This document shows positions 1-11,151 of a stretch of DNA of 46,209 nucleotides, one piece after another. Position 1 is the stretch's first letter; the number at the start of each line of letters is the position of its first letter. The stretch comes from Chloroflexota bacterium (GTDB lineage Bacteria; Chloroflexota; Dormibacteria; Dormibacterales; Dormibacteraceae). The stretch lies in the NCBI GenBank assembly GCA_005880795.1, contig VBGP01000019.1:1-46209 (forward strand), given 5' to 3'. The notes below the pieces were generated by a model that worked only from the letters and a program-made list of their open reading frames with translations, did no database searches and had not been told where the DNA came from. The position numbers and the translations under genes were made by a program.

Positions 1-592
1 CGATGGCGCCGAAGGTCGTCTTCGCGGTGGCGCGGCCGAAATCGATGTCGGCGCGCAGGGTGTGCAGCGGGACGCGGCCTTCGCGGTCCCATTCGCGACG
101 CGCCATCTCGGCACCTCGCAAGCGGCCGCCACAGTAGATGCGCACGCCCTTCGCGCCCGAGCGCATGGTGCGCAGGATCGCCTGCTTCATCGCGCGCTTG
201 TAGCTGATCCGGCGCTCGATCTGCGAGGCGATGTTCTCGGCCACCAGCTGCGCGTCGAGCTCTGGCTGCTTGATCTCCTGGATCGAGATGCGGACCCGGT
301 TGCCGAATCGCTTTTCGAGGTCCTCGCGCAGCTGGTCGACACTGGAGCCGCCCTTGCCGATCACGATGCCCGGCTTGGCGGTGTGGATGGTGACGGTGAG
401 CTGTGCGTTGGAGGAGCGCTCCGTCTCGATCTTCGCGATGCCGGCGTTGCGCAGGCGCGCGAGGATGACCCGGCGCATCTCGAGGTCCTCGTGAAGCATC
501 TTCGTGTAGTCCTTGGGGTTGGCGAACCAGTTCGCCTCCCAGGGACGGAAGACGCCGAGGCGAAAAGCGTTCGGATGGACTTTATGACCCAA
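1..592 (-). CDS. rpsC: 30S ribosomal protein S3 (partial, C-terminus beyond window edge)
   Basis: S3 binds the 3' major domain of 16S rRNA at the mRNA entry side of the small subunit. About 197 residues are visible; the family usually has 210-270, so the C-terminal tail lies outside the window. The N-terminus reads GHKVHPNAFRLGV, the usual S3 opening, and the KH-domain loop VIGKGGSSVDQLREDLEKRF follows near residue 70. The start is a TTG directly after the TAG stop of rplV (position 593). An in-frame stop just upstream excludes any earlier start, and an AGGGGAG-like ribosome site lies about 13 bases upstream, within the rplV tail. Last visible gene of the S10-type operon. Confidence 0.95.
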   Translation of the reverse strand, partial: MGHKVHPNAFRLGVFRPWEANWFANPKDYTKMLHEDLEMRRVILARLRNAGIAKIETERSSNAQLTVTIHTAKPGIVIGKGGSSVDQLREDLEKRFGNRVRISIQEIKQPELDAQLVAENIASQIERRISYKRAMKQAILRTMRSGAKGVRIYCGGRLRGAEMARREWDREGRVPLHTLRADIDFGRATAKTTFGAI

Positions 593-973
593 CTACTTAC
601 GTGCTCCCCTTTGTGATGCGCCCTGCGCGCGCACCGGCGCGGGCTGGTCTTCGACGACCGCCGTGATGTGACAGGTGCGGTGGAAATATTCGTGCGCCAT
701 GCTGCGGCTGACCGGGCGGCGCCGGCGGTAGGTCGGCCCCTCGTCGATAAGCAGCTGCTTGAGCACGAGGTCGTCGCGGTTGAGGTTGAAGTTGTGCTCC
801 GCGTTGGCGGCCGCGGACTTGATCGCCTTGGCCACGTCGCGCGCGGCGTGCTTGGGCGAGAACTCCAGGTAGGCGAGGGCCTCCGCGACCTTCATCCCCT
901 TTACGGAGTCGGCCACCAGCCGCGCCTTGCGGGGCGTTCTACGCACAAATCTCTGCACTGCGGAAACTTCCAT
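593..973 (-). CDS. rplV: 50S ribosomal protein L22
   Basis: L22 lines the peptide exit tunnel of the large subunit. The protein opens MEVSAVQRFVRRTPRKARLVADSV, with the PRKARLV core of the family, and carries the conserved C-terminal block with RRRPVSRSMAHEYFHRTCHITAVV. From the ATG at 973 it is 126 residues and lines up with the common family start. A TTG three codons upstream (982), 4 bases past the rpsS stop, is an alternative giving 129 residues; neither has a clear ribosome site. A short basic tail follows the core. Co-transcribed with rpsS upstream and rpsC downstream. Confidence 0.95.
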   Translation of the reverse strand: MEVSAVQRFVRRTPRKARLVADSVKGMKVAEALAYLEFSPKHAARDVAKAIKSAAANAEHNFNLNRDDLVLKQLLIDEGPTYRRRRPVSRSMAHEYFHRTCHITAVVEDQPAPVRAQGASQRGARK

Positions 974-985
974 CGTCGCCAATTT

Positions 986-1270
986 CTACTTCAGCGCCGT
1001 CGTCTTTTCGGTGTGGGTTCCATGGCCGCGGAAGTGGCGAGTCGGCGCGAACTCGCCCAGCCGGTGGCCGACCATGTTTTCGCTGATGAACACGGGCACG
1101 TGCTTGCGGCCGTCATGGACGGCGATCGTGTGCCCGACCATGTCGGGATAGATGACGGACGCGCGCGCCCAGGTGCGGATCACCTTCTTGTCGCGCGTCT
1201 GGTTCATCTTGTCGATCTTGTCCTTCAGCGCGTTGCTGATGAACGGACCCTTCTTGGTCGAACGTGACAT
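986..1270 (-). CDS. rpsS: 30S ribosomal protein S19
   Basis: S19 forms a complex with S13 in the small-subunit head and contacts the A-site tRNA region. The 94-residue product opens [19 protein letters not shown] and carries the family signature [18 protein letters not shown] followed by [14 protein letters not shown]. Length is typical (about 92). The ATG directly abuts the stop of rplB (1271), so the two genes are likely translationally coupled. Confidence 0.97.
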   Translation of the reverse strand: MSRSTKKGPFISNALKDKIDKMNQTRDKKVIRTWARASVIYPDMVGHTIAVHDGRKHVPVFISENMVGHRLGEFAPTRHFRGHGTHTEKTTALK

Positions 1271-2113
1271 CTACTTCTTGCGTCCTTTCTTTTCGCGGCG
1301 GCGAATGATGAGCTTGTCCGAGGCTTTCTTCGGCTTCCGCGTGCGGTAACCGAGCGCGGGCTTGCCCCAAGGGGTCTTTGGGTTGCCGCCAGGCCCCGTC
1401 TTGCCCTCTCCCCCGCCGTGCGGATGGTCGCGAGGGTTCATCGTCGAACCGCGCACTTCCGGGCGCTGGCCGAGCCAGCGGCTGCGGCCGGCCTTGCCTC
1501 CGGACTCGTTTTCGTGCTCGATGTTACCGACCTGGCCGATGGTGGCCTGGCAGCGGACGTGGATGCGGCGCAGCTCGCCGCTCGGCATGCGGATGACCGC
1601 GTAGTCGCCTTCCTTGGCAAGGAGCTGCGCGCTGGCGCCCGCGGATCGGACGAGCTGCCCGCCCCTGCCGAGGGTGAGCTCGATGTTGTGCACGGTCGAG
1701 CCGACGGGAATCCGCTCGAGCGGGATGGCGTTGCCGATGCGGACGGGCGCCTCTGGGCCGCTTTCGATCGGGTCGCCGACCTTCAGCCCGAGCGGCGCCA
1801 GGATGTAGCGCTTCTCGCCGTCCTTGTAGTGGATCAGCGCGATGCGGGCGCTGCGGTTGGGGTCATATTCGATGGTCGCGACCTTGCCGGCCACGCCTTG
1901 CTTGTCGCGCTTGAAGTCGATCTTCCGGTACAGCTTTCGGTAGCCGCCGCCCTGGTGCCGTGTCGTGATGCGGCCCTGGTTGTTTCTTCCGGCGTGCGTC
2001 GGCAGCGACTCGAGCAGGGTTTTCTCCGGCCTGTCGGTTGTGATCTCGTCGAATCCGGAGATCGACATGAAGCGGCGTCCGGGGCTGGTGGGCTTGAACT
2101 TTCTAATTGGCAT
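1271..2113 (-). CDS. rplB: 50S ribosomal protein L2
   Basis: L2 is a primary 23S rRNA binder needed for subunit association and peptidyl-transferase activity. The 280-residue product has the usual length and opens with [19 protein letters not shown]. The C-terminal signature [19 protein letters not shown], with the invariant histidine of the peptidyl-transferase region, is intact. The ATG at 2113 shares a base with the TGA stop of rplW (TGATG), a coupling arrangement seen repeatedly in this operon. Basic tail KKGRKK at the end. Confidence 0.98.
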   Translation of the reverse strand: MPIRKFKPTSPGRRFMSISGFDEITTDRPEKTLLESLPTHAGRNNQGRITTRHQGGGYRKLYRKIDFKRDKQGVAGKVATIEYDPNRSARIALIHYKDGEKRYILAPLGLKVGDPIESGPEAPVRIGNAIPLERIPVGSTVHNIELTLGRGGQLVRSAGASAQLLAKEGDYAVIRMPSGELRRIHVRCQATIGQVGNIEHENESGGKAGRSRWLGQRPEVRGSTMNPRDHPHGGGEGKTGPGGNPKTPWGKPALGYRTRKPKKASDKLIIRRREKKGRKK

Positions 2114-2433
2114 CAGACTGACCCGAACAGCCCTTCGATCTTCTGGCCTTCGCCGAGCCTGACGATCGCCTTTTTCCAGTCGGTCGTCCGGCCAACCTGG
2201 CCCGAGCCGATGCGACGGAAACTGCGGCGCTTCTTGCCGCGCATCGTCACGGTGTTGATCTCCTTGACCTGGATGCCCTGCGACTCGTATTGCTCCTCGA
2301 GCGCCTTCTTGATTTCGGTTTTGGAGGCGGTCCCCAGCACCTTGAAGGTGTACCTCCCCTGCGTGTAAAGGAGGTATGTGCGCTCGGTGATCACGGGGCC
2401 GATCACGATCTCGGACGCGGCTTTGGTGGTCAT
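2113..2433 (-). CDS. rplW: 50S ribosomal protein L23
   Basis: L23 lies at the tunnel exit and is the docking point for trigger factor and SRP. The 106-residue product includes [18 protein letters not shown] and the loop region [14 protein letters not shown], typical of the family. The ATG overlaps the stop of rplD by four bases (ATGA, 2430-2433), and the stop overlaps the rplB start by one base. Between rplD and rplB, its normal position in the S10 operon. Confidence 0.96.
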   Translation of the reverse strand: MTTKAASEIVIGPVITERTYLLYTQGRYTFKVLGTASKTEIKKALEEQYESQGIQVKEINTVTMRGKKRRSFRRIGSGQVGRTTDWKKAIVRLGEGQKIEGLFGSV

Positions 2434-3083
2434 TCCCCTGCCTTCTCAGCCTCGCGCTGACGGGAGCTGAAGTTTTCCTCGAGCAGCTCGATCGTGTCTT
2501 TCGAGAGCAGCAGGTAGGTGTGTGTGAAGAGGTCGCGAAGGTTCAGGTTTCGCGCGAGGACGATCTTCGCTCCGGCGAGGTTCTCGAACGAGCGGCTGAC
2601 CGTGTAGTTGGGGGCCGGCAGCACGACGAGCGCTGTGCTGTCGAAGCCGATGGCCTCCATCAGGTCCGCGGCCTGGCTCGTCTTGGGCTCGTCGAAGACG
2701 AACGATTCGATGACCCTGACCTGGCCGTCGATCGCCTTTTGGCTCAGCGCGCTGCGCAGCGCGAGCCGGCGCATCTGCCTGGGCATTCGGTGCGAGTAGT
2801 CCCTCGGCCTGGGGCCGAAAACGTTGCCGCCGCCCTTCATGCTGGGCTCGCGAATCGAACCGTGGCGTGCCCGCCCTGTGCCCTTCTGGCGGTACGGCTT
2901 GGCGCCCCCACCCGAGACTTCGCCGCGCGTCTTCGTGCTCGCGGTGCCCTGACGTGCATTGGCGAGCTGGCGCAAGTAAGCCTGGTGCATCACGGGCATG
3001 TTCGGCTTCTCGTTGAAGATCGCATCGGGAAGATCGACCTCGCCATTGCGCTCGCCAAGTGCATCGAAGAAGGGGGCTTGCAT
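2430..3083 (-). CDS. rplD: 50S ribosomal protein L4
   Basis: L4 lines the exit tunnel; in several bacteria it also regulates its own S10 operon, though no leader of that type is visible here. The 217-residue product carries the extended-loop signature [20 protein letters not shown] followed by [20 protein letters not shown]. This loop reaches into the tunnel and contains macrolide-relevant residues, which look ordinary. The start ATG lies 7 bases after the rplC stop. The acidic opening [18 protein letters not shown] is normal for the family. Confidence 0.97.
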   Translation of the reverse strand: MQAPFFDALGERNGEVDLPDAIFNEKPNMPVMHQAYLRQLANARQGTASTKTRGEVSGGGAKPYRQKGTGRARHGSIREPSMKGGGNVFGPRPRDYSHRMPRQMRRLALRSALSQKAIDGQVRVIESFVFDEPKTSQAADLMEAIGFDSTALVVLPAPNYTVSRSFENLAGAKIVLARNLNLRDLFTHTYLLLSKDTIELLEENFSSRQREAEKAGE

Positions 3084-3090
3084 GTTGGCG

Positions 3091-3753
3091 TCAGACCTTC
3101 CTCGGATTGGGTTTGCCCGCCGGGCCTTTGGGCTTGACCTTCTTGGTGGACTGACGGACGAGGACGAGGGCGCCCTTCGCGCCAGGCACGCCGCCCCTGA
3201 TCAAGAGCAGGTTGCGCTCCGCATCGACTCGCACGACTCGGTACGCGCGTGAGGTTGTGCGCTCGTTGCCCATCTGGCCCGACATGCGCACACCTTTGAA
3301 GACGCGTGCCGCGTCGGTCGCGCCGATCGCGCCCGGCTGCCGGACGTTCATCGAACCGTGCGATTCGGGACCGCGGCTGAACTTGTGTCTCTTGATGAGG
3401 CCCTGGAAACCCTTTCCCTTGCTCGTGCTGGTCACGTCGACCAGCTCACCGGCGGCGAAGATTTCTGCCTTCAGCTCCTGGCCTTGCTCCACGCCGTCGT
3501 AGTTGCGGATCTCGACGATGTGTCGGTGGGGGTCAAGGCTCGCCTTTTTGAACTCGCCTAGCTCGGGCCCGTTGAGCTGGCCCTCCTTGGCCGGCTGGAA
3601 GGCGATGCGGACGGCGCTGTATCCGTCCTTCTCCGCCGTGCGCAGGCCGAGGACCCTGCACGGGCCCGCTTCGAGCACTGTGACGGCGGACATCGTGCCG
3701 TCGGGGTTGAACAACTGGGTCATGCCCAGCTTCCGTGCGAGCAAGCCTTTCAT
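3091..3753 (-). CDS. rplC: 50S ribosomal protein L3
   Basis: L3 is an early assembly protein whose loop reaches towards the peptidyl-transferase centre. The 220-residue product opens [19 protein letters not shown], the standard start, and contains the loop signature [20 protein letters not shown] with GQMGNERTT after it. The ATG overlaps the rpsJ stop by four bases (ATGA, 3750-3753). A basic tail [17 protein letters not shown] is slightly longer than in many homologues. Confidence 0.97.
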   Translation of the reverse strand: MKGLLARKLGMTQLFNPDGTMSAVTVLEAGPCRVLGLRTAEKDGYSAVRIAFQPAKEGQLNGPELGEFKKASLDPHRHIVEIRNYDGVEQGQELKAEIFAAGELVDVTSTSKGKGFQGLIKRHKFSRGPESHGSMNVRQPGAIGATDAARVFKGVRMSGQMGNERTTSRAYRVVRVDAERNLLLIRGGVPGAKGALVLVRQSTKKVKPKGPAGKPNPRKV

Positions 3754-4055
3754 GACTTGATCTCGATGCTGACGCCTGCGGGCAGGCTGAGGCGCATGAG
3801 CGCGTCGACGACCCGCGGGTTCGGATCGAGGATGTCGACGATGCGCTTGTGCGTGCGCATCTCAAACTGCTCGCGCGAGTCCTTGTCGATGAATGGGCTG
3901 CGAATAACGGTCAGCTTGGAGATTTCGGTCGGAAGCGGGATTGGGCCGGCAGTGCGCGCGTTGGTACGGCGGGCGGTGTCCACGATCTTGTCCGCCGCCT
4001 GATCAAGGACCCGATGGTCGTAGGCCTTGAGCCGAATCCGAATCTTTTGCGCCAC
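3750..4055 (-). CDS. rpsJ: 30S ribosomal protein S10 / NusE
   Basis: S10 is a small-subunit head protein and, as NusE, links NusG-bearing RNA polymerase to the ribosome. The 101-residue product contains [20 protein letters not shown] and the family signature with [20 protein letters not shown]. The start is GTG, preceded by a purine-rich AAGGCAAGG. The spacer to tuf (4056-4109) carries a tandem CTAGATCAC repeat and a motif shared with the rpoC and rplK spacers (see findings). First gene of the S10 block, directly behind tuf. Confidence 0.97.
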   Translation of the reverse strand: MAQKIRIRLKAYDHRVLDQAADKIVDTARRTNARTAGPIPLPTEISKLTVIRSPFIDKDSREQFEMRTHKRIVDILDPNPRVVDALMRLSLPAGVSIEIKS

Positions 4056-4074
4056 TGCCTTGCCTTTTCCCTTT

Positions 4075-4102
4075 CCTTATCTATGTGATCTAGGTGATCT
4101 AG
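4075..4102 (-). repeat. tandem 9-mer and shared intercistronic motif before rpsJ
   Basis: Read on the minus strand, the tuf-rpsJ spacer has CTAGATCAC twice in tandem, running into ACATAGATAAGG just before the ribosome binding region. Very similar strings occur in the rpoB-rpoC and nusG-rplK spacers. Function unknown. Confidence 0.5.
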
Positions 4103-4109
4103 TTGCCGG

Positions 4110-5297
<1,188 letters not shown>

Positions 5298-5310
5298 TAT
5301 GTCCTCCTAA

Positions 5311-7419
5311 CTAACTTCTCGCCCTGTCGCGGCGGCCCACAGCCTCCGCCAAGTTGCCTGGCATTTCCGCGTAATGACTGAACTCCATCGAATACGTCGC
5401 CCGCCCTGAGGTCATCGACCGAAGCTCGGTAGCGTAGCCGAACATCTCGGCCAGGGGCACGGTCGCCTTGACGTTCTGCGATGTGCCGCGCCCTTCCATA
5501 CCGAGGATATGACCGCGCCGCGAAGCGAGGTCGCCCATCACGTCGCCGAGATACTCCTCGGGCATGACGACGTCGACCTTCATGATCGGCTCGAGCAGAT
5601 ACGGCTGTGCTTTGTGCATGCCGTCCTTGACCGCCATCGAGCCTGCGACCTGGAACGCCATCTCGCTCGAGTCAACCGGGTGATATGACCCATCAACGAG
5701 CGTGACGGTGATGTCCACCACTGGATAACCGGCCGCAACGCCGCTCTGCAGCGCCTCACGAATCCCCTTCTCGACCGCGGGGATGTACTCCCTGGGGATG
5801 CGACCCTGGGTGACCTTGTCTTCGAAGATGAAGCCGCTTCCGCGCTCGCCTGGGCGGACGACGACCTCGGCGTGGCCGTACTGGCCCTTACCGCCGGTCT
5901 GGCGGACAAAGCGTCCGACACCCTTGGCCTCCCGCTTGATCGCCTCTTTGTACGCGACCTGGGGCTTGCCCTGGTTAGCGTCGACACGGAACTCGCGCAG
6001 CATGCGGTCGATGATGATCTCGAGATGCAGTTCACCCATGCCCTCGATGATCGTCTGGCCCGTCTCGTCGTCGGTATGGACCTTGAAAGTGGGGTCCTCC
6101 TCCGACAGCCGCTGCAGCGCCATCCCGAGCTTTTCCTGGTCGACCTTCGTCTTGGGCTCGATGGCGACTGAGATCACTGGCTCGGGGAAGGTGATCGACT
6201 CCAGCAAAATGGGGTGAGCCTCGTCGCACAGCGTATCGCCGGTCGTCGTCACCTTGAGGCCGACGGCGGCGGCGATGTCGCCCGTGAAGACTTCGTCGAC
6301 GTCCTCGCGGCGAATCGCGTGCATGCGGAGAATGCGCCCGATGCGCTCGCGGCGTCCGCTCGATGCGTTCATGACCGACGATCCTGCCTTCAGCCGGCCT
6401 GAGTAGACCCGAAAGAAGGTCAGCTTGCCGACCCCCTGGGGGTCCATCTGGATCTTGAATGCCAGCGCCGAGAACGGTTCGTTGTCGTCGTGCTCGCGCA
6501 CCTGGAGTGCGCCGGTCTTCGGGTCTTTGCCCTCCACCGCCGGAACGTCCGCGGGAGACGGCAGGTAGTCGACGACCGCGTCGAGTATCGGCTGTACGCC
6601 GCGGTTCCGGAGCGCGGCGCCGCAAAGCACTGGCACGAGGATGCCCGCGACGGTGCCGCGACGCAGCCCCGCCCTGATCTCCTCTTCAGTGATGTCCTGC
6701 TCCTCGAGGTACTTGTGCATGACGCTGTCGTCGAAGTCGGCCACCGCCTCGATCAAGTCGTGGCGGTACTTGGTGACCAGGTCCTGCATGCCCGCGGGAA
6801 TCACCAGCGACTCGGTGTTGGTCGTACCGAGGTCGTCCGTGTACACGACGGCCTCCTTGCTGAGCAGGTCGATGTAGCCCACGAAATCGCCCTCGGATCC
6901 GATCGGCAGCTGAATGGGTACCGCGCGGGCGCCGAGGCGCGTGCGGATCGAGTCGAGCGAGCTGTAGAAGTCCGCTCCGATGCGATCCATCTTGTTGATG
7001 AAGGCGATGCGGGGCACGCCGTAGCGGTCGGCCTGGCGCCAGACCGTCTCGGACTGGGGTTCGACACCCGCGACGGCGTCGAACACGGCGACCGCGCCGT
7101 CGAGGACGCGCAGGCTCCGCTCGACCTCGACCGTGAAGTCCACGTGCCCGGGTGTGTCTATGATGTTGATCGCGTGGTCGCGCCAATTGGCGGTCGTCGC
7201 GGCAGACGTGATCGTGATCCCGCGCTCCTTCTCCTGGACCATCCAGTCCATCGTCGCGGCCCCTTCGTGGACCTCGCCCATCTTGTGAATGCGGCCGGCA
7301 TAGAAAAGGATCCGTTCCGTCGTCGTCGTCTTGCCCGCGTCGATGTGCGCCATGATCCCGATATTTCGGACTTTGTCGATGGCGACGGGACGCTCTTGCA
7401 TCTTCAGTGCCACGTTCAT
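5311..7419 (-). CDS. fusA: translation elongation factor G
   Basis: EF-G is the GTPase that drives ribosomal translocation. The 702-residue protein has the normal five-domain length. GTPase motifs visible are [17 protein letters not shown] near residue 24, [14 protein letters not shown] (switch I), DTPGHVDF and NKMD. Domain IV carries the family block [20 protein letters not shown], and the C-terminal region is intact. The start ATG lies 4 bases after the rpsG stop. The gene is followed closely by tuf, the standard str-operon order. Confidence 0.98.
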   Translation of the reverse strand: MNVALKMQERPVAIDKVRNIGIMAHIDAGKTTTTERILFYAGRIHKMGEVHEGAATMDWMVQEKERGITITSAATTANWRDHAINIIDTPGHVDFTVEVERSLRVLDGAVAVFDAVAGVEPQSETVWRQADRYGVPRIAFINKMDRIGADFYSSLDSIRTRLGARAVPIQLPIGSEGDFVGYIDLLSKEAVVYTDDLGTTNTESLVIPAGMQDLVTKYRHDLIEAVADFDDSVMHKYLEEQDITEEEIRAGLRRGTVAGILVPVLCGAALRNRGVQPILDAVVDYLPSPADVPAVEGKDPKTGALQVREHDDNEPFSALAFKIQMDPQGVGKLTFFRVYSGRLKAGSSVMNASSGRRERIGRILRMHAIRREDVDEVFTGDIAAAVGLKVTTTGDTLCDEAHPILLESITFPEPVISVAIEPKTKVDQEKLGMALQRLSEEDPTFKVHTDDETGQTIIEGMGELHLEIIIDRMLREFRVDANQGKPQVAYKEAIKREAKGVGRFVRQTGGKGQYGHAEVVVRPGERGSGFIFEDKVTQGRIPREYIPAVEKGIREALQSGVAAGYPVVDITVTLVDGSYHPVDSSEMAFQVAGSMAVKDGMHKAQPYLLEPIMKVDVVMPEEYLGDVMGDLASRRGHILGMEGRGTSQNVKATVPLAEMFGYATELRSMTSGRATYSMEFSHYAEMPGNLAEAVGRRDRARS

Positions 7420-7423
7420 CTCT

Positions 7424-7894
7424 CTAGTACCGGAAGTGCGAGAAAGCTTTGTTGCTTTCGGCCATCCGGTGGGTCTCCTCTTTGCGCTTCACCGCGCCGC
7501 CGGTGTTCTGCGCAGCATCGAGAATCTCGAACGCGAGCTTCTCGGACATACTCTTCCCCCCGCGCTGACGCGCGAAACGGACGATCCAGCGACGGGCGAG
7601 CGCGAGCCGGCGCTCCGGCCTGATCTCGATAGGGACCTGGTATGTGGCGCCGCCAACGCGCCTGGGCTTGACCTCGAGGAGTGGCGTGGCGTTGCGAAGC
7701 GCTTGGTCGAAGACCTCCAGCGGCTCCTTCTTGGCCTGCTTCGATGCACGCGCCAGCGCGTCGTAGACGACCTTCTCCGCGGTCGAGCGCTTGCCTTTGC
7801 TCATGACCACGTTCACGAACTTGGCGATCGCCTCCGACTGGTATACGGGGTCAGGCGCGACGATACGTTTGACGGGACGGTTGCGACGAGGCAT
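7424..7894 (-). CDS. rpsG: 30S ribosomal protein S7
   Basis: S7 nucleates assembly of the 30S head and contacts E-site tRNA. The 156-residue product opens [20 protein letters not shown] and includes [20 protein letters not shown] and [20 protein letters not shown], both family signatures. Its ATG shares one base with the rpsL stop (TGATG at 7892-7896), so no room exists for the S7-binding intercistronic structure known from the Escherichia coli str operon. Confidence 0.97.
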   Translation of the reverse strand: MPRRNRPVKRIVAPDPVYQSEAIAKFVNVVMSKGKRSTAEKVVYDALARASKQAKKEPLEVFDQALRNATPLLEVKPRRVGGATYQVPIEIRPERRLALARRWIVRFARQRGGKSMSEKLAFEILDAAQNTGGAVKRKEETHRMAESNKAFSHFRY

Positions 7895-8280
7895 CAGGCT
7901 GCAGCCTTGCCCTTTTCGCGCTTCGCTCCGTACTTCGACCGAGCCTTTTTGCGGTTCTTGGTCCCGGCCGTGTCGAGCGTGCCGCGGATGATGTGATATC
8001 GGACGCCCGGCAGGTCCTTGACACGGCCTCCGCGGATGAGCACGACCGAGTGCTCCTGCAAGTTGTGGCCGATGCCGGGAATGTACGCGGTGACTTCGAT
8101 CCCGGTGGTCAGCCGGACGCGCGCCACCTTGCGGAGGGCCGAGTTCGGCTTCTTGGGTGTCTGGGTATAGACGCGCACGCAGACGCCCCGTCTCTGCGGG
8201 GAGCCCCGCAGCGCGGGAGCCTTAGACTTCGCTCTGGCCGCCTTGCGCCCAAGACGGACCAACTGCTGGATGGTTGGCAA
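7894..8280 (-). CDS. rpsL: 30S ribosomal protein S12
   Basis: S12 is the decoding-centre protein. The mature frame is 128 residues starting [16 protein letters not shown], where the first residue is a TTG start preceded by GGAG at a spacing of about 7. The open frame extends upstream to 8391 but that part does not resemble S12. [17 protein letters not shown] and [13 protein letters not shown] are conserved, including the two lysines whose mutation gives streptomycin resistance elsewhere, so no resistance change is seen. First gene of the rpsL-rpsG-fusA-tuf-S10 run, divergent from the methyltransferase gene with 59 bases between. Confidence 0.96.
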   Translation of the reverse strand: MPTIQQLVRLGRKAARAKSKAPALRGSPQRRGVCVRVYTQTPKKPNSALRKVARVRLTTGIEVTAYIPGIGHNLQEHSVVLIRGGRVKDLPGVRYHIIRGTLDTAGTKNRKKARSKYGAKREKGKAAA

Positions 8281-8339
8281 ACGTTTCTCCGAATGGCGGT
8301 TTGATTCCCACGCGGCAATAGCCGATTGGGCGACAAGCG

Positions 8340-8948
8340 ATGAGTATACCCAAAACCCAGTACTTCGAAGCTCAGCCGGCGGTCCCCTCACGGCCGCGAA
8401 CCGTCCGGTTACGGATCGGTGAGCTCGATCTCACCCTGCAGACCGACCGGGGGGTTTTTGGCTCCAAAGGGGTCGATCTGGGGACCAGGGTGCTGCTTCA
8501 AGAGGCGCCACCTCCGCCACTGAAGGGCGAGGTGCTGGACCTGGGTTGTGGCTACGGGCCAATCGCGATAGTCCTGGCCAAACTCGCGCCCGGCGCTCGG
8601 ATTTGGGCGGTCGACGTCAACGAGCGAGCCCTCGAGCTGACCCGCGCCAACGCGGAGGCCGCCGGAGCGGCCAACATTACGGTCTGCACTCCGGACACGG
8701 TGCCGGACGAGGCTCGGTTCGACGCCATCTACTCCAACCCCCCGGTACGGGTCGGCAAGGGGCCCCTGCACAGCTTGCTGCTGGAATGGCTGCCCCGGCT
8801 GAACCCCGGTTGCGCCGCGTACCTGGTGGTGCAGCGGAATCTAGGCTCCGACTCGCTCGCTAAGTGGCTGGCGGAGCAGGGATTCGCGGTCCGTCGCCTC
8901 AAGTCGAAGAAGGGCTACCGGATCCTGGAGGTCAAGGCCGCCCCTTAA
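8340..8948 (+). CDS. class I SAM-dependent methyltransferase, RsmC/MTS-like
   Basis: The 202-residue protein matches the MTS methyltransferase fold of RsmC/RlmG rRNA guanine-N2 methyltransferases. These motifs are visible: [13 protein letters not shown], the SAM-binding [12 protein letters not shown] (residues 66-77), the acidic [14 protein letters not shown], and the catalytic SNPPVRVGK (residues 132-140), which marks an amino-group methyltransferase. It is a single-domain protein, about half the length of E. coli RsmC. A role in rRNA modification fits its position beside rpsL, but the substrate is inferred only. No convincing ribosome site precedes the ATG. It converges with oppF; the 92-base gap holds GC-rich GGGCCC repeats but no clear terminator. 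Confidence 0.85.
   Translation: MSIPKTQYFEAQPAVPSRPRTVRLRIGELDLTLQTDRGVFGSKGVDLGTRVLLQEAPPPPLKGEVLDLGCGYGPIAIVLAKLAPGARIWAVDVNERALELTRANAEAAGAANITVCTPDTVPDEARFDAIYSNPPVRVGKGPLHSLLLEWLPRLNPGCAAYLVVQRNLGSDSLAKWLAEQGFAVRRLKSKKGYRILEVKAAP
8343..8348 (-). promoter_or_regulatory. candidate -10 box for the rpsL operon
   Basis: On the minus strand GTATACTC contains TATACT, five of six matches to the consensus, placed about 60 bases upstream of the TTG start of rpsL. No good -35 is seen at 16-18 bases. The same GTATACTC string occurs before rpoB (26164-26169), which raises the weight slightly. It overlaps the first codons of the divergent methyltransferase gene. Confidence 0.35.
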
Positions 8949-9040
8949 CAGGCTGGATTGACTCCCCTTTTCGAACCATCCAGGATCAAGCGAGGTTCGG
9001 CCGGCGGGGGAGGGCCCGGCAAGAAGAAAGGGAGGGCCCC

Positions 9041-10057
9041 CTAGAACTGCCCCGCGAAATGGCAAGCCGCGGCCTGGTCCTCCGCGCCGTGCGGCTCGAG
9101 CGGCGGGTCGACGTCCGAGCAAATCCCCGGCGCCCGGGCGATCGGGCACCGCGGGTGAAAGCGGCACCCCGACGGCGGGTTGACCGGGGACGGAATCTCC
9201 CCTTTCAGGCTGATCGGCGCCCGCTCCCTCTCGACCGCCGGGTCAGGCACGGGGATCGACGACAGCAGCGCCTTGGTGTAAGGGTGCTGAGGCCGGTCGT
9301 AGATGTCGTTCCGGTCCGCGGTTTCGACCACCTTGCCGAGATACATGACGGCGATCCGGTCCGACAGGTGCCGCACCACCGCCAGGTCGTGCGCGATGAA
9401 AAGGTAGGTCAGGTTGAACTCCCGCTGCAGGTCCTGGAGCAGGTTGATGATCTGGGCCGCGATCGACACGTCCAACGCGGAGACCGCCTCGTCGCAAACG
9501 ATGAACGACGGGTTCACCGCCAGCGCCCGGGCAATCCCGATGCGCTGCCTCTGCCCCCCAGAAAACTCGTGTGGATAGCGGTTGGTGAAGTTGGGGTTGA
9601 GGCCCACCAGGCGCAGCAGCTCCTGCACGCGCACCCGCCGTTCGCGAACCGTCCCGATCGAGAAGTTGTCCAGCGGCTCCTGAAGGATGTCCCCCACCGT
9701 CATGCGCGGGTCAAGCGATGCGAACGGGTCCTGAAAGATGATCTGCATCCTCCGTCGCACCCGGCGCAGCTTCGAGCCACGCAGGCGCGTGATGTCCTGG
9801 CCGTCGAACATGATGCTGCCCGCCGTGACGGGCAGGAGCGCCGTCACGAGCCTGGCCAGCGTCGACTTGCCACAACCCGACTCACCGACGAGGCCAAGCG
9901 TTTCGCCGCGCCTGATCTCGAGGTCGACCCCATCCACGGCTCTGACGGCAAGGCCGCCGAAACCACCGATCGGGAAGTGCTTGACCGCCCCGTTGATTCG
10001 AACCAGGACGGGGTCAGCCCTCACAGCTGTGGTCGGTTTCCGGTCAGCGGCCTGCAT
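9041..10057 (-). CDS. oppF: oligopeptide ABC transporter ATP-binding protein OppF-like
   Basis: One of the two ATPases powering the oligopeptide/dipeptide importer encoded here. The 338-residue protein has Walker [10 protein letters not shown] (58-66), Q-loop Q109, signature [15 protein letters not shown] (165-179), Walker B FIVCDE (185-190) and the H-loop histidine 223. It ends with the oligopeptide-specific C-terminal region, which has CRFHPRCP at about 298-305. In the Walker B region the sequence reads CDEAVSALD where DEPTSALD or DEPVSALD is usual; the alanine is a mild variation. The start overlaps the oppD end by 14 bases. Confidence 0.93.
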   Translation of the reverse strand: MQAADRKPTTAVRADPVLVRINGAVKHFPIGGFGGLAVRAVDGVDLEIRRGETLGLVGESGCGKSTLARLVTALLPVTAGSIMFDGQDITRLRGSKLRRVRRRMQIIFQDPFASLDPRMTVGDILQEPLDNFSIGTVRERRVRVQELLRLVGLNPNFTNRYPHEFSGGQRQRIGIARALAVNPSFIVCDEAVSALDVSIAAQIINLLQDLQREFNLTYLFIAHDLAVVRHLSDRIAVMYLGKVVETADRNDIYDRPQHPYTKALLSSIPVPDPAVERERAPISLKGEIPSPVNPPSGCRFHPRCPIARAPGICSDVDPPLEPHGAEDQAAACHFAGQF

Positions 10058-11126
10058 CGCCTTCTACTTCCAAAACCGGAGCCTTGAGCTTGGCGGCCGC
10101 GTCCTTGGACAGCGCGCTTGCCTTCGCCGCCTCGACCCCTTCGTCCGTGACGTTCCGCATCAGGACCCAGCAGCGCGCAACCTGGTTCACCCCCACCTCG
10201 CTGAGCGAGGGCTCCGGGTCTGTCCTGCACTTGTCGATCACAAAGGGACAGCGCGGATGGAACTTGCACCCGGGCGGCGGGTTGGACAGGTCAGGCGGCA
10301 GGCCTCGGATCGAGACCAGCCGATCCTTCCGCGCTTCATCGACCCGCGGCACCGAGCGGAGCAGCGACCATGTATATGGGTGCTGGGGGCTGTTGAAGAT
10401 CTGCTCGACCGGCCCCTCTTCGACGATCCTGCCGGCGTACATCACGATGACGCGCTGGCACAGGCTCGCGACGAGCGCCATGTTGTGCGTGATCAGCATC
10501 ATGGCCGTGCCCAGCTCGCGGTTCAGCTGCTTCATCAGCTGGATGATCTGTGCCTGCACCGTGACGTCCAGCGCCGTCGTAGGCTCGTCGGCGATCAGCA
10601 GCGACGGCTCGTTGGACAGGCCCATCGCGATCATCGCGCGCTGCCGCATGCCGCCAGAGAACTGGTGCGGGTAGTCCTTGACGCGCGACTCGGCGGCGGG
10701 CACCCGGACCCTCTTCAGCAGCTCGATCACGCGCCCACGGGCAAGCGTTTCGGTGAACCGCTCGTGCGCGGTCATCGCCTCTTCGATCTGGCGCCCGATC
10801 TTGGTCACGGGGTTCAGCGACGTCATCGGGTCCTGGAAGATCATTGCGACGTCGTTACCCCGGAAGTCGCGGATTTCCTCGTCCGTCATCTTCGTGACTT
10901 CCTTGCCCCGGAAGAGAATCCGGCCGGACGTGATCTTGCCCGGATCCGGCACGAGGCGGAGGATGGACAGCGCGGTCATGGTCTTGCCGCAGCCAGACTC
11001 CCCCACCACGCCAAGCGTCTCTCCGGCGTCGACGTGAAAGGTTATTCCGTCGACGGCACGGACCACTCCGCGCGACGTGAAGAACTGTGTGTGCAGGTCC
11101 TCGACCTGAAGCAGCGTCTGGGCCAA
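10044..11126 (-). CDS. oppD: oligopeptide ABC transporter ATP-binding protein OppD-like
   Basis: Second ATPase of the importer. The 360-residue protein shows Walker [10 protein letters not shown] (43-51), Q-loop near Q98, signature [15 protein letters not shown], Walker [13 protein letters not shown] and H-loop LITHNMALV. The oligopeptide C-terminal region, with CKFHPRCPF near 287-295, is followed by an extra alanine/lysine-rich tail. The start used is TTG at 11126, because no ATG or GTG lies near the family start. The TTG lies 25 bases after the oppC stop, with only a weak upstream purine patch. Confidence 0.92.
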   Translation of the reverse strand: MAQTLLQVEDLHTQFFTSRGVVRAVDGITFHVDAGETLGVVGESGCGKTMTALSILRLVPDPGKITSGRILFRGKEVTKMTDEEIRDFRGNDVAMIFQDPMTSLNPVTKIGRQIEEAMTAHERFTETLARGRVIELLKRVRVPAAESRVKDYPHQFSGGMRQRAMIAMGLSNEPSLLIADEPTTALDVTVQAQIIQLMKQLNRELGTAMMLITHNMALVASLCQRVIVMYAGRIVEEGPVEQIFNSPQHPYTWSLLRSVPRVDEARKDRLVSIRGLPPDLSNPPPGCKFHPRCPFVIDKCRTDPEPSLSEVGVNQVARCWVLMRNVTDEGVEAAKASALSKDAAAKLKAPVLEVEGDAGR

Positions 11127-11151
11127 TTCGGCTGGAGAACCCTACTCGAAA

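Noticed and set aside
7894-8391. rpsL starting at 8391 with a 37-residue extension
   Set aside because: The extension is not S12-like; the TTG at 8280 has a ribosome site and matches the family start.
8949-9040. Terminator between the methyltransferase gene and oppF
   Set aside because: GGGCCC-rich repeats are present but no clear stem with a loop and T tract could be drawn.
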